The notes beneath the pieces are model-generated. The model did no database searches. It had not been told where the DNA came from and was given only the letters and a program-made list of their open reading frames with translations. Source: Blepharisma stoltei (lineage: Eukaryota; Ciliophora; Heterotrichea; Heterotrichida; Blepharismidae). Taken from it: a stretch of 64,000 bases of DNA. The stretch lies in assembly GCA_914767885.1 (NCBI GenBank), contig CAJZBQ010000060.1, forward strand, positions 620,001 to 684,000, given 5' to 3'. Made by a program: the position numbers and the translations under genes. Shown piece by piece: positions 32,627 through 42,392 of the stretch (position 1 is the first letter of the stretch; each line of letters opens with the position of its first letter).

Positions 32627-33807
32627 TTACGTATCGTAACCAATTGAGTTATTTACTGAAGAATCTGATTGAGCTCACGCCTGGGCTCCTGAACAACTTC
32701 TATAAGTGTATTTATCATCAGATTGGCTTGTGTCTATAAGTGGGCATCTACATAATTTTTTAAGCAAAGTCTTTTCCCATGCTTGCAAATTGCTTTCACT
32801 ATTCACAGCTGAATTTAAATTTTCCCCGAATTTTTCTTTTATTTTACATTTCAATTCATTCCTAGTAAGTTTCCCATAAGTTCTTAGTGCCCAAATTATA
32901 TGTTCATTCATAGAATTATTTGCGACTTTAGCTACTCTTGTGCTGCTTTTTAATGAGTAAAATCCAGGGATTTTTTTGAAGCTTGTGCATAAGATTTGTT
33001 TTACGCTTCTTTTCCATCTGTACTCTTTATTATCTTCATTAGCTTCACTTGACAAATAATCTTTATAATTTTTTTCAATGGCTTCAATAATTTCTTCCTT
33101 TGTCCCAGTATTGTTTGGGAGAGATTTTAAAGCTTCGTTAATCATAGTGTTTATGGTAGGTTTGGTCGATTTTGTTCTTTTAGCAGGCTCAACTTTATGA
33201 TTTAGCCCATGCTTCATAAGCTGAGTAGCTTTGGTCCTTAAACTGCACATGCTTCTTCCCATCTGCAAGGCTAACTGATTTCAGGCTTCATTAGGGATTT
33301 TTGAATGAGGGTAAGAATTGTTTAAGTTTAATTGAAATTCCTTAATATTCAGTCTCCTTTTGTGGGGCCCAACTTGATTAAAGCCTGAACAACGGTAGTT
33401 GGACCGTCCTAACCGTCGAACCGTTAATGTTATCAAGTCACTAAAGACTTCTCTGGTCTGTGCCAGACTCAGCACTGACATCTCTCTTCACTCTAGACTC
33501 TCCAGGGGATCGACCTCCTTCACATAAGTCCCTACCTGCGGAGCAGGTACAATGGACCTATCCCATAACTGTCATTTTAATATTATGAAGAATTGTTAAT
33601 AAAGTTATACAATTGTTCTTCTTCTGATTTAGTTCAAAGCTGCCGCTTGCGGGTATCAGAAGTTACAGAAGAGCTGTCACAGTCTGCAAATAGCTTGTCA
33701 ATATTGAAGTTATCGGGGTCTTCAACTAGTGAAGGCAAATCCATTTTGTCCATAAAGCTTCGCTTGCGAGGAGGTGGCTGATGCTTAAAAAGCTTGTCTA
33801 AATTCAT
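32627..33807 (-). CDS. Myb/SANT plus linker-histone (H15) DNA-binding protein
   Basis: From ATG 33807 (MNLDKLFKHQPPPRKRSF). A Myb/SANT-like repeat: RKRQLWTKSEEEQLYNF ... EAWNQLALQMGRSMCSLRTK, then basic linker, then a winged-helix H15-like domain (PTINTMINEALKSLPNNTG, KEEIIEAIEKNY) and a second NEHIIWALRTYGKLTRNEL helix set. Myb next to H15 is the layout of plant single-Myb-histone telomere-binding proteins, in which the Myb also comes first. The Myb helix 2-3 region is split by a retroelement (33323-33587) and rejoins in frame. The same frame continues upstream past one TAG into 33850-34101, so both parts may be one gene. Confidence 0.68.
33323..33587 (+). mobile_element. SINE-like retroelement in Myb-H15 gene
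   Basis: 265 bp, 10-bp duplication AAGAATTGTT (33313-33322, 33588-33597). The 3' end CATTTTAATATTATG is like family 2. Removal joins NNS-YPHSKIPNEAWNQ in frame. Confidence 0.75.
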
Positions 33808-33849
33808 AGGCTCTTCATTAGGTTTGAAACATATTTTTTTAGAAATATA

Positions 33850-34101
33850 CTAAAAATAAAAGTATTTTTGGATAAAATTAATGAACCCTTCATTGATAAA
33901 TAAATTTTCGCCTGGGTCAATAGGTGCTAGAGTAACCCAACCATCAAGAACTGCTGAGGAGTGCTTTTGGAACAGGACTGACGGATTGTTCTGAGTCCAC
34001 TGCCGATTGAGAGCCATCCACTCTGGCTCTACTTGCATTTCTAAGTCTTCTTCTTGTAAGGCGAAGTCATAGTTTTCAGAAAAATCGTAATCCATGTCCA
34101 T
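33850..34101 (-). CDS. Acidic hypothetical protein, perhaps N-terminus of Myb-H15 gene
   Basis: 83 codons starting MDMDYDFSENYDFALQEED, acidic and Trp-containing (EPEWMALNRQW, LDGWVTLAPIDPGENLF). The reading frame is the same as that of the downstream Myb-H15 gene, separated by a single TAG near 33850. No 15-16 nt intron covers that TAG. Either a separate small protein or an acidic activation-like N-terminus split by a feature not recognised. Confidence 0.4.
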   Translation of the reverse strand: MDMDYDFSENYDFALQEEDLEMQVEPEWMALNRQWTQNNPSVLFQKHSSAVLDGWVTLAPIDPGENLFINEGFINFIQKYFYF

Positions 34102-34225
34102 TGCTATTGATTGGTATCTGTAATAATTATTATAAGAAATTATTTAAGAAGGGGCCAGATATGAATTTGATCGAGAATAAGGACGTTAAATTTCTCTAAG
34201 TTTTTTTTAAAAAATTATCTTAATT

Positions 34226-34457
34226 TATAGCCCGTTCCCACTATAGATCGGGCTATGCCCGATCTTTGCCGAGAAACTCGGGGGGTTGTCTTCGTCACTT
34301 TCAGGTGACGAGTCAACTCCCCGAGTTGGCAAATCACTTATTAGCGGCTATTTGCCAACTTGGGGAGTTGACTCGTCACCTGAAAGTGACGAAGACAACC
34401 CCCCGAGTTTCTCGGCAAAGATCGGGCATAGCCCGATATAGCTGGGAACGGGCTATA
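34226..34457. mobile_element. Giant near-perfect palindrome (foldback element)
   Basis: About 232 bp, arms of about 105 bp around a loop of roughly 15 nt (CACTTATTAGCGGCT). Ends TATAGCCCGTTCCC / GGGAACGGGCTATA next to TA. GC-rich in AT-rich DNA. Arms match almost base for base (for example GACTCGTCACCTGAAAGTGA and its complement). Intergenic. Confidence 0.85.
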
Positions 34458-34822
34458 TCAAAATTATATGAAAAAATTTAAGTTTGAAATAAATGTGGAT
34501 TCAAGTCATTATAAATTGCTATGCTGATATGAAGAATTTTGGTGAAATTATAATAGTAGCCAATCTGCTATTATAATTCTAAAGGGTATCATTGTAATCT
34601 ATAAATTTCAAAGTAATAGGTATATTTGTTTTATTTTTAGTAAAACCGACTGTTCTAATGCTTGATACATAAATTCAGCCTATTATTCCAAGATAAAATA
34701 GAGCCCTCAATCTTTCTCAATATTTTCTTCCAAATTTCCTCTATTCTCAACGCACACTAAAAAAACTGTTGGCTTTTCCAAGGATTTATATAAATATCAA
34801 CAAAAAAACTTATGCTATTAAT
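34458..34822. other. Intergenic, nothing recognised
   Basis: AT-rich stretch of about 365 bases between the palindrome and the small coiled-coil gene. No gene or repeat seen. Confidence 0.5.
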
Positions 34823-35041
34823 TTATCCCTTCCTTCTCCCAGTAATCACTTTATGAATCGCCAGATTTTGCTGTTTATTAACATCATCCATATGTTCTCT
34901 AATTCTTTTCATTTCTTTCTTAAGCTCGTCAAGTCTTTTAGAATTATGCTCTCGGTATTTCTTTACTTTGTCCAATTTCACTTTAAGCTTGATGAATGCA
35001 TCCATCTCATCTTCTAGCTTATTTACATCCAGCTCTTCCAT
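34823..35041 (-). CDS. Small coiled-coil protein
   Basis: 72 aa, MEELDVNKLEDEMDAFIKL, almost wholly helical and charged, with leucine heptads (LDELKKEMKRIREHMDDV). Starts 12 bp after the TGT stop on the same strand. No family recognised; short coiled coils of this kind occur in prefoldin-like and complex subunits. Confidence 0.55.
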   Translation of the reverse strand: MEELDVNKLEDEMDAFIKLKVKLDKVKKYREHNSKRLDELKKEMKRIREHMDDVNKQQNLAIHKVITGRRKG

Positions 35042-35053
35042 ATTAATTTTATA

Positions 35054-36617
35054 TTAATTTAACGTAATACTGGCTTCAGCTAATGCTTCTTTTACCCAAT
35101 TCGGCACATTTTCTACTCCGTTAAATCATTCTAATACAAAATTTCTCGCATATTCTTCGAGCTCGCCTGATAAAATCGCTTCTCTGATTTCCCTCATTAA
35201 GGTAAATAGATTAGATTAAAGCTAGAATGGGTCTTCGGGGTTTATTTCGGTTGAACTTACAGCCTTTTCTGTCAACGTCACCACGTCGCCCATCTCTTGG
35301 GGAGATGCACTCAGATACTTCCTTGGAAACTCCTAGAGGTCGGCATGATCTATCCATGAATGTGAGATAGGGCACGACCCCAAATCCCCCTTCTGCGCCC
35401 ATTACCTTTAGCATCCAAGAGCGAGGAGTTGCGGCATGGATCTGGTTTCCTTGTCTATAGTAAGGGGGAAATTGCCCTGTGTGGTCCGACCAGGAGAAAA
35501 ACCCATCCCGGACAAAAGTTCCAGGTCCGGCCCTCTTAAATCCAAAAAAACCCGAGGGTAAGGTAAATAAGAAATAAATATTGTGTATTGATAATAAGTG
35601 GCATGCAGTTTGTTCTTTGTGTAGCAAAGAGCTCAAAAACGATTTTGTATACTTTATACAAGTTGGACAGTTGCAGGACTCATCTAAAGGAGACAAATCT
35701 GATTTCATTTCTTCAGGCCTAAGCCTTAAAAAGCCTTTTTTTGTAAAAACTTGTCCAAATCTTGCAGTCCTAGTCGCAAAAACGCAGTCAAACATGTCAA
35801 CACCTAGACAAGAGCACACCAATAAATCAATAGGATATCCTACTCCCATAAGGTATCTCGGCTTTTCCCAAGGTAATTTATTTGTACAATGTGCGACTAT
35901 TTTCCAAAAATCTTCTTTGGCTTCACCCCCTGCAAGTCCACCTATGGCATACCCAGGCAAATTTTTTGATATTAGCCCTTCTAACGAAATATCCCTTAAT
36001 GAGGCATCCAAACCACCCTGAACTATTCCAAACAAGTTTTGTGGCTTGCTAGGATTATGGGCAAGAATGCATCTATCAATCCATCTGGTTGTACGGTGGC
36101 ATGCTTCTTCTAGTCTTTCTTTAGTAGAAAGAGGATTCGTCACATCGTCAAGTGCCATCATGATATCGGCTCCTATTGAATTTTGGATCCTCATTGATTC
36201 CTCTGGGGTTAGAAGCATCCTGGAACCATCAGTTGGGGACTCAAACTCGACGCCTTCTTCAGTGATTTGTGCAAGTTTTAATAAAGAAACCATTTGAAAA
36301 CCACCAGAGTCAGTCAGAATATTTCGATCCCAGCCTTCAAAATTGTGCAGGCCTGAAAAGTTATCTAAGACTTCAGTTCCAGGGTAATTTCCTAGATGAT
36401 AAGTATTTCCTAGTAAAATTTGGCAGCCAAGCTCTCTCATTTGTTGGAAAGTGACGCCTTTGATAGCCCCTTTGGTGCCTACTGGCATGTAGACTGGTGT
36501 TTGGACTTCTCCATGAGGAAGAGTTATAGTGCTTGCACGAGCTCGGTGATAGCGGCCTTCTATGGTGAATTTTAAAGGCCATTTGATAGCTAGCTTGGCT
36601 CTTTTTCTTGGCTCCAT
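35054..36617 (-). CDS. QTRT1: tRNA-guanine (queuine) transglycosylase catalytic subunit
   Basis: Exchanges guanine-34 for queuine in GUN-anticodon tRNAs. Starts MEPRKRAKLAIKWPLKF; conserved TPVYMPVGTKGAIKGVT, LGNTYHL, LTDSGGFQM (substrate-binding Asp), FGIVQGG, GYAIGGLAGGE, YLMGVGYP, and DMFDCVFATRTARFG with the nucleophilic Asp. The zinc site CNCPTC plus a later His (CHLLSIHN) is present. A retroelement at 35209-35558 interrupts the last part; on removal HNIYFLFTL continues into MREIREAILSG and ends ASITLN-TAA at 35054. Length about 400 aa, normal for the family. Confidence 0.93.
35209..35558 (-). mobile_element. Retroelement family 3 in QTRT1
   Basis: 350 bp, 11-bp duplication TAAGGTAAATA (35198-35208, 35559-35569). 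Tail TTTAATCTAATC at its 3' end (left in the window). Inverted relative to the 23522 copy and shares its GAGGGCCGG..., GACCACTAGGAG... and GGGGAGATGCACTCAG... blocks. Confidence 0.82.
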
Positions 36618-36770
36618 TTATCAATATGAAAATTTTCAGCATGGTTAGGTTGTGAGAGAGCATTGACTCATAAAAATATACAATTTTAGAGAGACCGGAA
36701 ACACTAATTTTAGAGGGGTCCTTTGGTATAGTGTTCAATGATGACCATATTAGCCTATAAAAACTCCTTA

Positions 36771-37710
36771 ATCCTCACATCTTTGATCGAACGGCCCCCA
36801 TCGTTCGATCAAGGATGATGCTTTGCAAAAAAATTATATATTAACACAATATAAGTTATTTTTTATTGTTTTGGTGTACTTTTTAAATAAGAGGGTCAAT
36901 ATAGTAAATACTAACACTATTAAAATGAAAAATTGTGTGAGCTTAAAACTTTTAGTTACCCTTTCCACTCTATAAAATATTTTTGCTTACTCCCCCCTCC
37001 GTGAGTGAACAAAAACCATTGGAAAAATCGCTATTTTTTGCCCAAAAACCCACTCCGTGAGTGAACAAAACCATTGGAAAAATCCCTATTTTTTGCCCAA
37101 AAACCCACTCCGAATGAACAAAAATTTTTTTAATAGAAAAAATTTTTCATGAAAAAAGAAATCGATATATAAGTGATAATTAGTATAATGAAATCTAGAG
37201 CTAATTCTGTTTTAATTTTTAAACAAATTGCGCTTTAAAACATAAATTTTTATAAATAAATTAATATTTGTTTACCAATTTTTGCAAATTAGGACTTTTT
37301 TTAAAATTTCGAAAAAAAATTTTCCTATAAAATTTATATATCAATTTATTTTAAACCGCCCTCCGTGAGTGAACAAAATTTTTTTTGTTCACTCACGGTG
37401 GGGGGAGAGAGTTAGTATTACTATTTTTAATTTATAATAATTCTAAACTTATTAGATTATTAAGCTTTTGAGGCCAGCTGATGGTTAAAGCACTTCGGAT
37501 AATTATTAATTGCAGATTATTAAGAAACACGTAAATTGTTCTTAATTTGCCCATGTAAAAAACTATTAATTTTTATATGTTATAATAAATATTAACTAAT
37601 CTATTGATTTATTGTATATAAAAATTTAGGAAAATCGTTCAATAAAGGATTGGGGTAATTTTCCAATTTTTAAGAATTTTAATGGAATCGTTCGATTAAG
37701 GATTGGGGGG
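36771..37710 (-). mobile_element. MITE family D, carrying a nested family B MITE
   Basis: 940 bp, TTA at 36768-36770 and 37711-37713. Left: hairpin CTTTGATCGAACG..CGTTCGATCAAGG. Right: two direct copies of the terminus (near 37634 and 37686, AATCGTTCRATWAAGGATTG). Same layout as families A and B but unrelated sequence. Confidence 0.75.
36990..37411 (+). mobile_element. MITE family B nested in family D
   Basis: 422 bp, TTA at 36987-36989 and 37412-37414. Three copies of the TCCGTGAGTGAACAAAA-type terminus at the left (one more than usual, the third truncated), hairpin at the right. Confidence 0.8.
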
Positions 37711-37713
37711 TTA

Positions 37714-37987
37714 GCTTTTTAGAGTCCCTTATTTTCGTTATAGATCCTTTCTCTGTGGCTTGGATCTTCTCGAAGTCAGAAAGCGTGACTCCTGGAATTT
37801 GAACAAAGCCCAAGTGAGCTTCTGATACACTCTAGATTGAATGGACATGAGCAGCAAGTATTGAACATATAGATATGATGGCTGAAAAGACAAATCCCAC
37901 ATAAACAAAGTTCTTGGCATAAATTTTAGGCGTCTGGGATATGTTTGTATGGCGTAGGTGTCGTCTTAAGGAGCTGGATGGATTCAT
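37714..37987 (-). CDS. Small single-pass membrane protein, C-terminus uncertain
   Basis: Starts at 37987 (MNPSSSLRRHLRHTNISQTP), with one hydrophobic segment (FVYVGFVFSAIISICSILAA). A 15-nt intron at 37832-37846 (GTCCATTCAATCTAG) removes a stop and continues HSVSEAHLGFVQIPGVTL. The frame is still open at MITE D (TTA); beyond the element it would continue toward QTRT1 without a clear stop, so the end is not settled. A rearranged remnant lies at about 39400-39440. Family not recognised; a mitochondrial membrane factor is possible. Confidence 0.5.
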
Positions 37988-38191
37988 AAGCACCTAAGGA
38001 TTTTTTATAGGTGAATATGGCCATCCTTAGGTAGCACACCAAAAACCCCTCGAAATTAGTGTTTCCTATCTCTCTAAAATTCTATATTAAAGTTAAGCTG
38101 GAAAATTAATTTCTTTAATTTATTTTGCAATAATTGCATTAGCAAATGCTGATATTTCTGAAATAACTTAATTCTAATAATTAATTCCATT

Positions 38192-38638
38192 ATGTCTCTG
38201 AACATAAAAGAAAAGCTTCAAGAGTACGGAATTACAGGAGCAAATCTTGGCAAAGGTGTCGGAGTATTTCTAGTTGTTAGCTATTCTTATGCTTTTTTGC
38301 TCTTTGGTGCTTGCTATTATTTCAGGCCAGCTGCAGCTATATCAAGAATTTTTCGCACCAATAAAATCAATGAACTTATGAAAGCAAAAAACTATGATGG
38401 AGATTGGTGAAAGAAATCTATGTTTGCAAAGTGAGTAAGCCAAGAGAGAGGTCAAAGAATAGGGATTGCTTTTGCAGAAATGGTAGCCATTAAAATGTTA
38501 ATTTCACCAGTAATGCTCCCTGTAAGACTATTGCTGACTGTAGAAATTCTTAAATATTGGAATGAAAACTCAGGAAAAGCAATTTCAGAAACTGAATTAA
38601 ATTATCAAGGGCTATCAGAAGAATTTAAGAAGGATTAG
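38192..38638 (+). CDS. FAM210/DUF1279-like membrane protein, copy 1
   Basis: 148 aa. KEKLQEYGITGANLGKGVGV and a hydrophobic segment (VFLVVSYSYAFLLFGACYYF), then a basic helix and a second weakly hydrophobic part with MLPVRLLLTVEILKYW. The EYG...L..YY pattern and the late P-x-R-x-x-x-T motif fit the DUF1279 (FAM210) family of mitochondrial membrane proteins. Tandem Trp (GDWWKKS) uses TGA. Paralogues at 39619 and 42393. Function in ciliates unknown. Confidence 0.6.
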
Positions 38639-38713
38639 AAAGAGTTTAAAATGAAAGAATAGTTTATTTTTAGCAAAAAGGTTTAAAGTTAGTTAATTAG
38701 CACGTGATGCTTA

Positions 38714-39022
38714 CTCCCCCCCTCCGTGAGTGATTTTTTTTTTTTAAAAACATTTATATATAAATTTTATAGAAAATATTTGTTTCGAAATTTAAAAAAA
38801 ATCCTAATTTGAAAGCAAATATTAATTTAATTTATAAAATTTATGTTTTAAAAGCAATTTTTTTAAAAATTAAACAGAATTGCTCACGATTTCATTATAC
38901 TAATTATCACTTATATATCAAAATTTTTTTCCATAAAAAATTTTTGTTCACTCACGGAGTGGGTTTTGGGCAAAAAATAGCGATTTTTTAATGGTCTGGT
39001 TCACTCACGGAGTGGGGGGGAG
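38714..39022 (-). mobile_element. MITE family B, intergenic
   Basis: 309 bp, TTA at 38711-38713 and 39023-39025, between two FAM210-like copies. The left end lacks the second hairpin arm (single terminus); the double terminus is on the right. Confidence 0.75.
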
Positions 39023-39079
39023 TTAGAGATAGAAATGAGCATATTTAAATAGTTTATTTAACTACCCTATCTATAGCTA

Positions 39080-39320
39080 TTGTGCTTGCAAGAGCTCGGT
39101 GATAACGCCTTCTATGATGAATTTAAAAGTTTATTTGATAGATAGCTTGACTCTTTTTCTTGGCTCCATCTATCAATATGAAAATTTTCAGCATGTTAGG
39201 TTGTGAGAGAGCATTAACTCATAAAAATATACAATTTTAGAGAGACTGGAAACACTAATTTTTGAGAGCGCTTTTGTGTAGTGCTCTATGATGGTTATAC
39301 TAACCTATAAAAACTCCTTA
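39080..39320 (-). pseudogene. Duplicated 5' fragment of QTRT1 and its upstream region
   Basis: About 240 bp very similar to 36520-36770, covering the first coding part of QTRT1 (GCTCGGTGATA..., TTGGCTCCAT) and its upstream flank (AATATACAATTTTAGAGAGA). Several base changes and deletions break the frame. It came with the block that duplicated the FAM210-like gene. Confidence 0.75.
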
Positions 39321-39321
39321 C

Positions 39322-39440
39322 TCCCCTTTCGTGAGCGAACAAAACCATTGAAAAATCCTTATTTTTTTGGGTAAAAACCAAATCCTCGTGAGCAAGCAGT
39401 AGAGAAAGGATCTTTACCGAAGATAAAGAATCCATACACA
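39322..39440. repeat. Truncated MITE B terminus and inverted gene scrap
   Basis: Begins at the same ACTCCTTA target as MITE D in the sister block, but with a MITE B terminus (CTCCCCTTTCGTGAGCGAAC). It is followed by AGAGAAAGGATCTTTACCGA, an inverted relative of 37736-37756. Confidence 0.6.
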
Positions 39441-39618
39441 GCTAAAGATTTTTTATTGTAAATATGGTCATCCTTAGGTAGCACACCAAAAAAACCCTCT
39501 ATCTCTTTAAAAATGTATATTAAAATTAAGTTGGAAAATTAATTTTATTTCGCAATAATTGCATTAACAAATGCTGATATTTCTGAAAATAGCTTAATTC
39601 TAATAATCAATTTCAATT

Positions 39619-40044
39619 ATGTCTCTGAGCATAAAAGAAGATCTTCAACAGTACGGAATCACAGGATTAAATCTTGTCAAAGGTGCTGGAGTATTTATAG
39701 CTCTTAACGCTTCTTATACTCTTTTGCTCTTTGGTGCTTGCTACTATTTCAGATCAGCTGCAGCCATATCAAGGATTCTTCGCACCAATAAAATCAGTGA
39801 ACTAATGAAAGCAAAAAACTATGATGGAAATTGGTGAAAGCAAAGCGTGTTTGGAAAGCTAGCAAACCAAGAGAGAGGTCAAAAGCTGGGGATTGCTTTT
39901 GGAGAAATGGTAGGCACTCATATGCTACTTGAACCTGCAATGCTCCCTGTAAGACTATTGATGACAGTAGGGATTGTTAGCTATTGGAATAGATGCTCTA
40001 GAAAAGCAATTTCAGAAGCAGGAAGAAGGCCTAGAAAGGTTTAA
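39619..40044 (+). CDS. FAM210/DUF1279-like membrane protein, copy 2
   Basis: 141 aa, about two thirds identical by eye to copy 1 (MSLSIKEDLQQYGITGLNLV..., LLLFGACYYFRSAAAISRI). The upstream 150 bases are also duplicated (CAATAATTGCATTA...). The C-terminus is shorter and basic (RRPRKV). TGA reads Trp at GNW-W-KQS. Confidence 0.6.
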
Positions 40045-40400
40045 ACGAAATAATGGCTTATTTTAAGCATAAAGGTTTAAAGTTAGTTAATTAGCACATG
40101 ATAATTCAAGATAGAAATAAGCATATTTAAATAATTTTGTTTAACTCCTCCCTCCGTGAGCGAACAAAAAAATTTTGTTCGATTATAGAGGGTTAAAAAG
40201 TATTAAATATAAGAAGTTTTTTCAAAATTACATTATAAATAAATTGGAATCATCATAAGATTCATTAGGCTTAAACTTACTAAAAGCCTTTCAGCTTTTC
40301 ATTTGTGTTTTCTCTGTAGGCTTCATGAAAATTTTTTTGTTGGCATTTTTGCCAAATTTTTCTCCTCATTTCCAAATCTTCTCAATTTAGCACTTTAAAA
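40045..40400. other. Intergenic with a solo MITE B hairpin
   Basis: Holds a remnant at about 40145-40190: CTCCTCCCTCCGTGAGCGAAC followed by a truncated inverted arm (GTTCGATTATAGAGGG). The rest is AT-rich with no gene. Confidence 0.6.
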
Positions 40401-40907
40401 ATGGAGGAAAACAGAAGCATTACCTTCCTTTCTGCGTCCTCTGAAGCAGACGAAGAAATGCCGAATTTTTTCTCAAAAGAACCAAAACCCTTAATTTCAA
40501 CCAATGTTTATGTTTGCTCAAAATCCAGATCAAATATTATAATGATTGATTGAACTGACAATAAAATAAACAATTCCAGCAGATTCGAACAAAGAAACTC
40601 GAATTTTATGGCCTTAGACCCAATGAATCTTATGAAAAGAAACGAAAATTATAGTGTCAAACTAAGGAAAGACCAGAGAACAGATTTTTTTCAAAAGAAA
40701 AGGCTTAGATTAGATGATAGAACTGAAGAAACAGAAGATGAAAATGAAATAAATCTTATCAAAAAAATAAAATTGATATCGGAATCAAACCCTATCAGAA
40801 AAATAAAAGATAGATCAGATTCAAATTTTATCAGAAATAGGAAATGCAGTGAAGATGACGAAATAGAATCAGAATCAGAATTAGAGATAATCTTATCAGA
40901 AAAATAA
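40401..40907 (+). CDS. Hypothetical Ser/Glu/Lys-rich protein
   Basis: 168 aa, MEENRSITFLSASSEADEEM. Low-complexity, basic and acidic patches; one TGA as Trp (IMIDW). The C-terminal part is built on IKKIKLISESNPIRKIK and continues as a DNA-level tandem repeat past the stop. No domain recognised. Confidence 0.45.
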
Positions 40908-40978
40908 AATTGATATCAGAATCAAACATTATCAGAAAAATAAAATTTAGATCAGATTCAAATTTCATCAGAAATAGA
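40752..40978 (+). repeat. Imperfect 91-bp tandem repeat
   Basis: Two copies (40752-40842, 40888-40978) of ATCTTATCAGAAAAATAAAA...GATCAGATTCAAATT..ATCAGAAATAG. The second lies after the stop in another frame. Confidence 0.7.
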
Positions 40979-41120
40979 AAATTCATATCAGACTCAGAAA
41001 TCAAAAAAAATCGCGGATTACATGGGATCAGAAAATTTAACTAAAATATTATCCAAAAATTTTAGGAAAAGAAGAAAGTTAAAAAGTTTTAATCGGGACA
41101 TGGCCCTGAAATAAAGGCCT

Positions 41121-41785
41121 TTAAGTAATAAAGATCTCTCTCAATTTAGCGTTTATTTTTTCTGTTTCCTTGCATGCTTCTTCTAAGACCTCGAATTTTT
41201 TCGCTGCTCTATCTTCACCAGCTTTTTCATCTTCATCTTTCCTTAGCTTTCTTTACTTCCTCTGCTTTTATCTCCATTTCTTTATCTGCCTCTTCATCTA
41301 CTTTTACTGCTGGTTCTTCAGCCGCATCTTCACTAATTTCTCCAGATGGTCCATTATCAAATGCCTCAATCTCAGCCTCACATTTTCCTTCTAAAGCGAT
41401 TTTCTTTATGTTTTCGTCTGCAGCCCACTGAAATTTCTATTGAATTTTGATCCAAGCTTATCTCTGGCTTCATCAATGCTGGGATTTCATTTTGTTTAAA
41501 GGTGATTGAGATTAGCTCACCATCATCAAAAATTTTACCTCGATGTTTTCGTCCTCATAAAAGACCTTCTCAGCAAGTTCGTCTTACTTTAATTTCTTCA
41601 TCTTCCTGATCTTCATACCCAGATTCTTGTTCATTACCAAGCAATTCATCTACTTAGCGCCAAAAGAATAACGTGCCATTTTCATAATCAATATTGTCTG
41701 ATTGTTCTCTGACATTGCAAAATTTCTGGCTGATTGTTAGAACAGTTTTTTCTCAGATAAATCTATCTGGCCTATTTTCATCCAT
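41121..41785 (-). pseudogene. Acidic protein gene with in-frame TAA and a frameshift
   Basis: From ATG 41785 (MDENRPDRFIWEKTV) the frame reads coding-like sequence to FFWR, meets TAA, and continues in the same frame (VDELLGNEQESGYED...GKIFDDGELISI). Near 41430 the coding frame shifts by one and runs on (ADENIKKIALEGKCEAEIEAF ... KINAKLREIFIT). No 15-16 nt intron covers either break. The C-terminal helix is very acidic. A decayed gene, sequence error or an unrecognised tiny insert are all possible. Confidence 0.45.
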
Positions 41786-41854
41786 TGCAGAAATAATTAG
41801 TGAATAACTGGAATTTAAAATTAATTTAATTTTAATTAGTTAGAGATATTATTA

Positions 41855-42049
41855 TATAGTCCGAGACTTTTTATGGCTTGGGCTGTGCTGGCAACTTCTG
41901 ATGTCATCCAGTTGAAAAGCCAGCTCCCTGGGTAGTAAATCTCCAGTATCAGGCAGATTTGCCACCCAGAGAGTTGGTTCTTCAACTACTCCTTCAGTGG
42001 TGTAGGGAGTTTTCAACACAGCCCAAACCATATAAAGGCTCACTCTATA
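41855..42049. mobile_element. Foldback element, intergenic
   Basis: About 195 bp, ends TATAGTCCGAG / CTCACTCTATA, imperfect arms of about 90 bp (GGCTTGGGCTGTGCTGGCAA vs TTTTCAACACAGCCCAAACC). GC-rich. No coding. Confidence 0.7.
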
Positions 42050-42392
42050 TTGACTCACTTATAGATCAATTTTTATTAAAAGTTTTGTTTGATTAGATTG
42101 TGGGTTTTTGCCAAAAAATAATGGTGTGTTTGTTCACAGAGGGAAGTAAGCAGTTTAGCATGTAATCAGCTATTATGAAAATTTATATAGACAGGTGCTC
42201 AAATACTTATCTTTATGCATTTATATTTAGTTTAAAATATAAAATAATAATTACAAAATCTAAAATAATCCAGCTTGGCTTTAGACAATTAAATATTACT
42301 GCCAAATTCAAAAATAACTAAAAAATATTAATCAACTATCACTGCAAATTGAAAAATTTATCTTTAACTAAAATGAAATAGGCATTTTGGAA

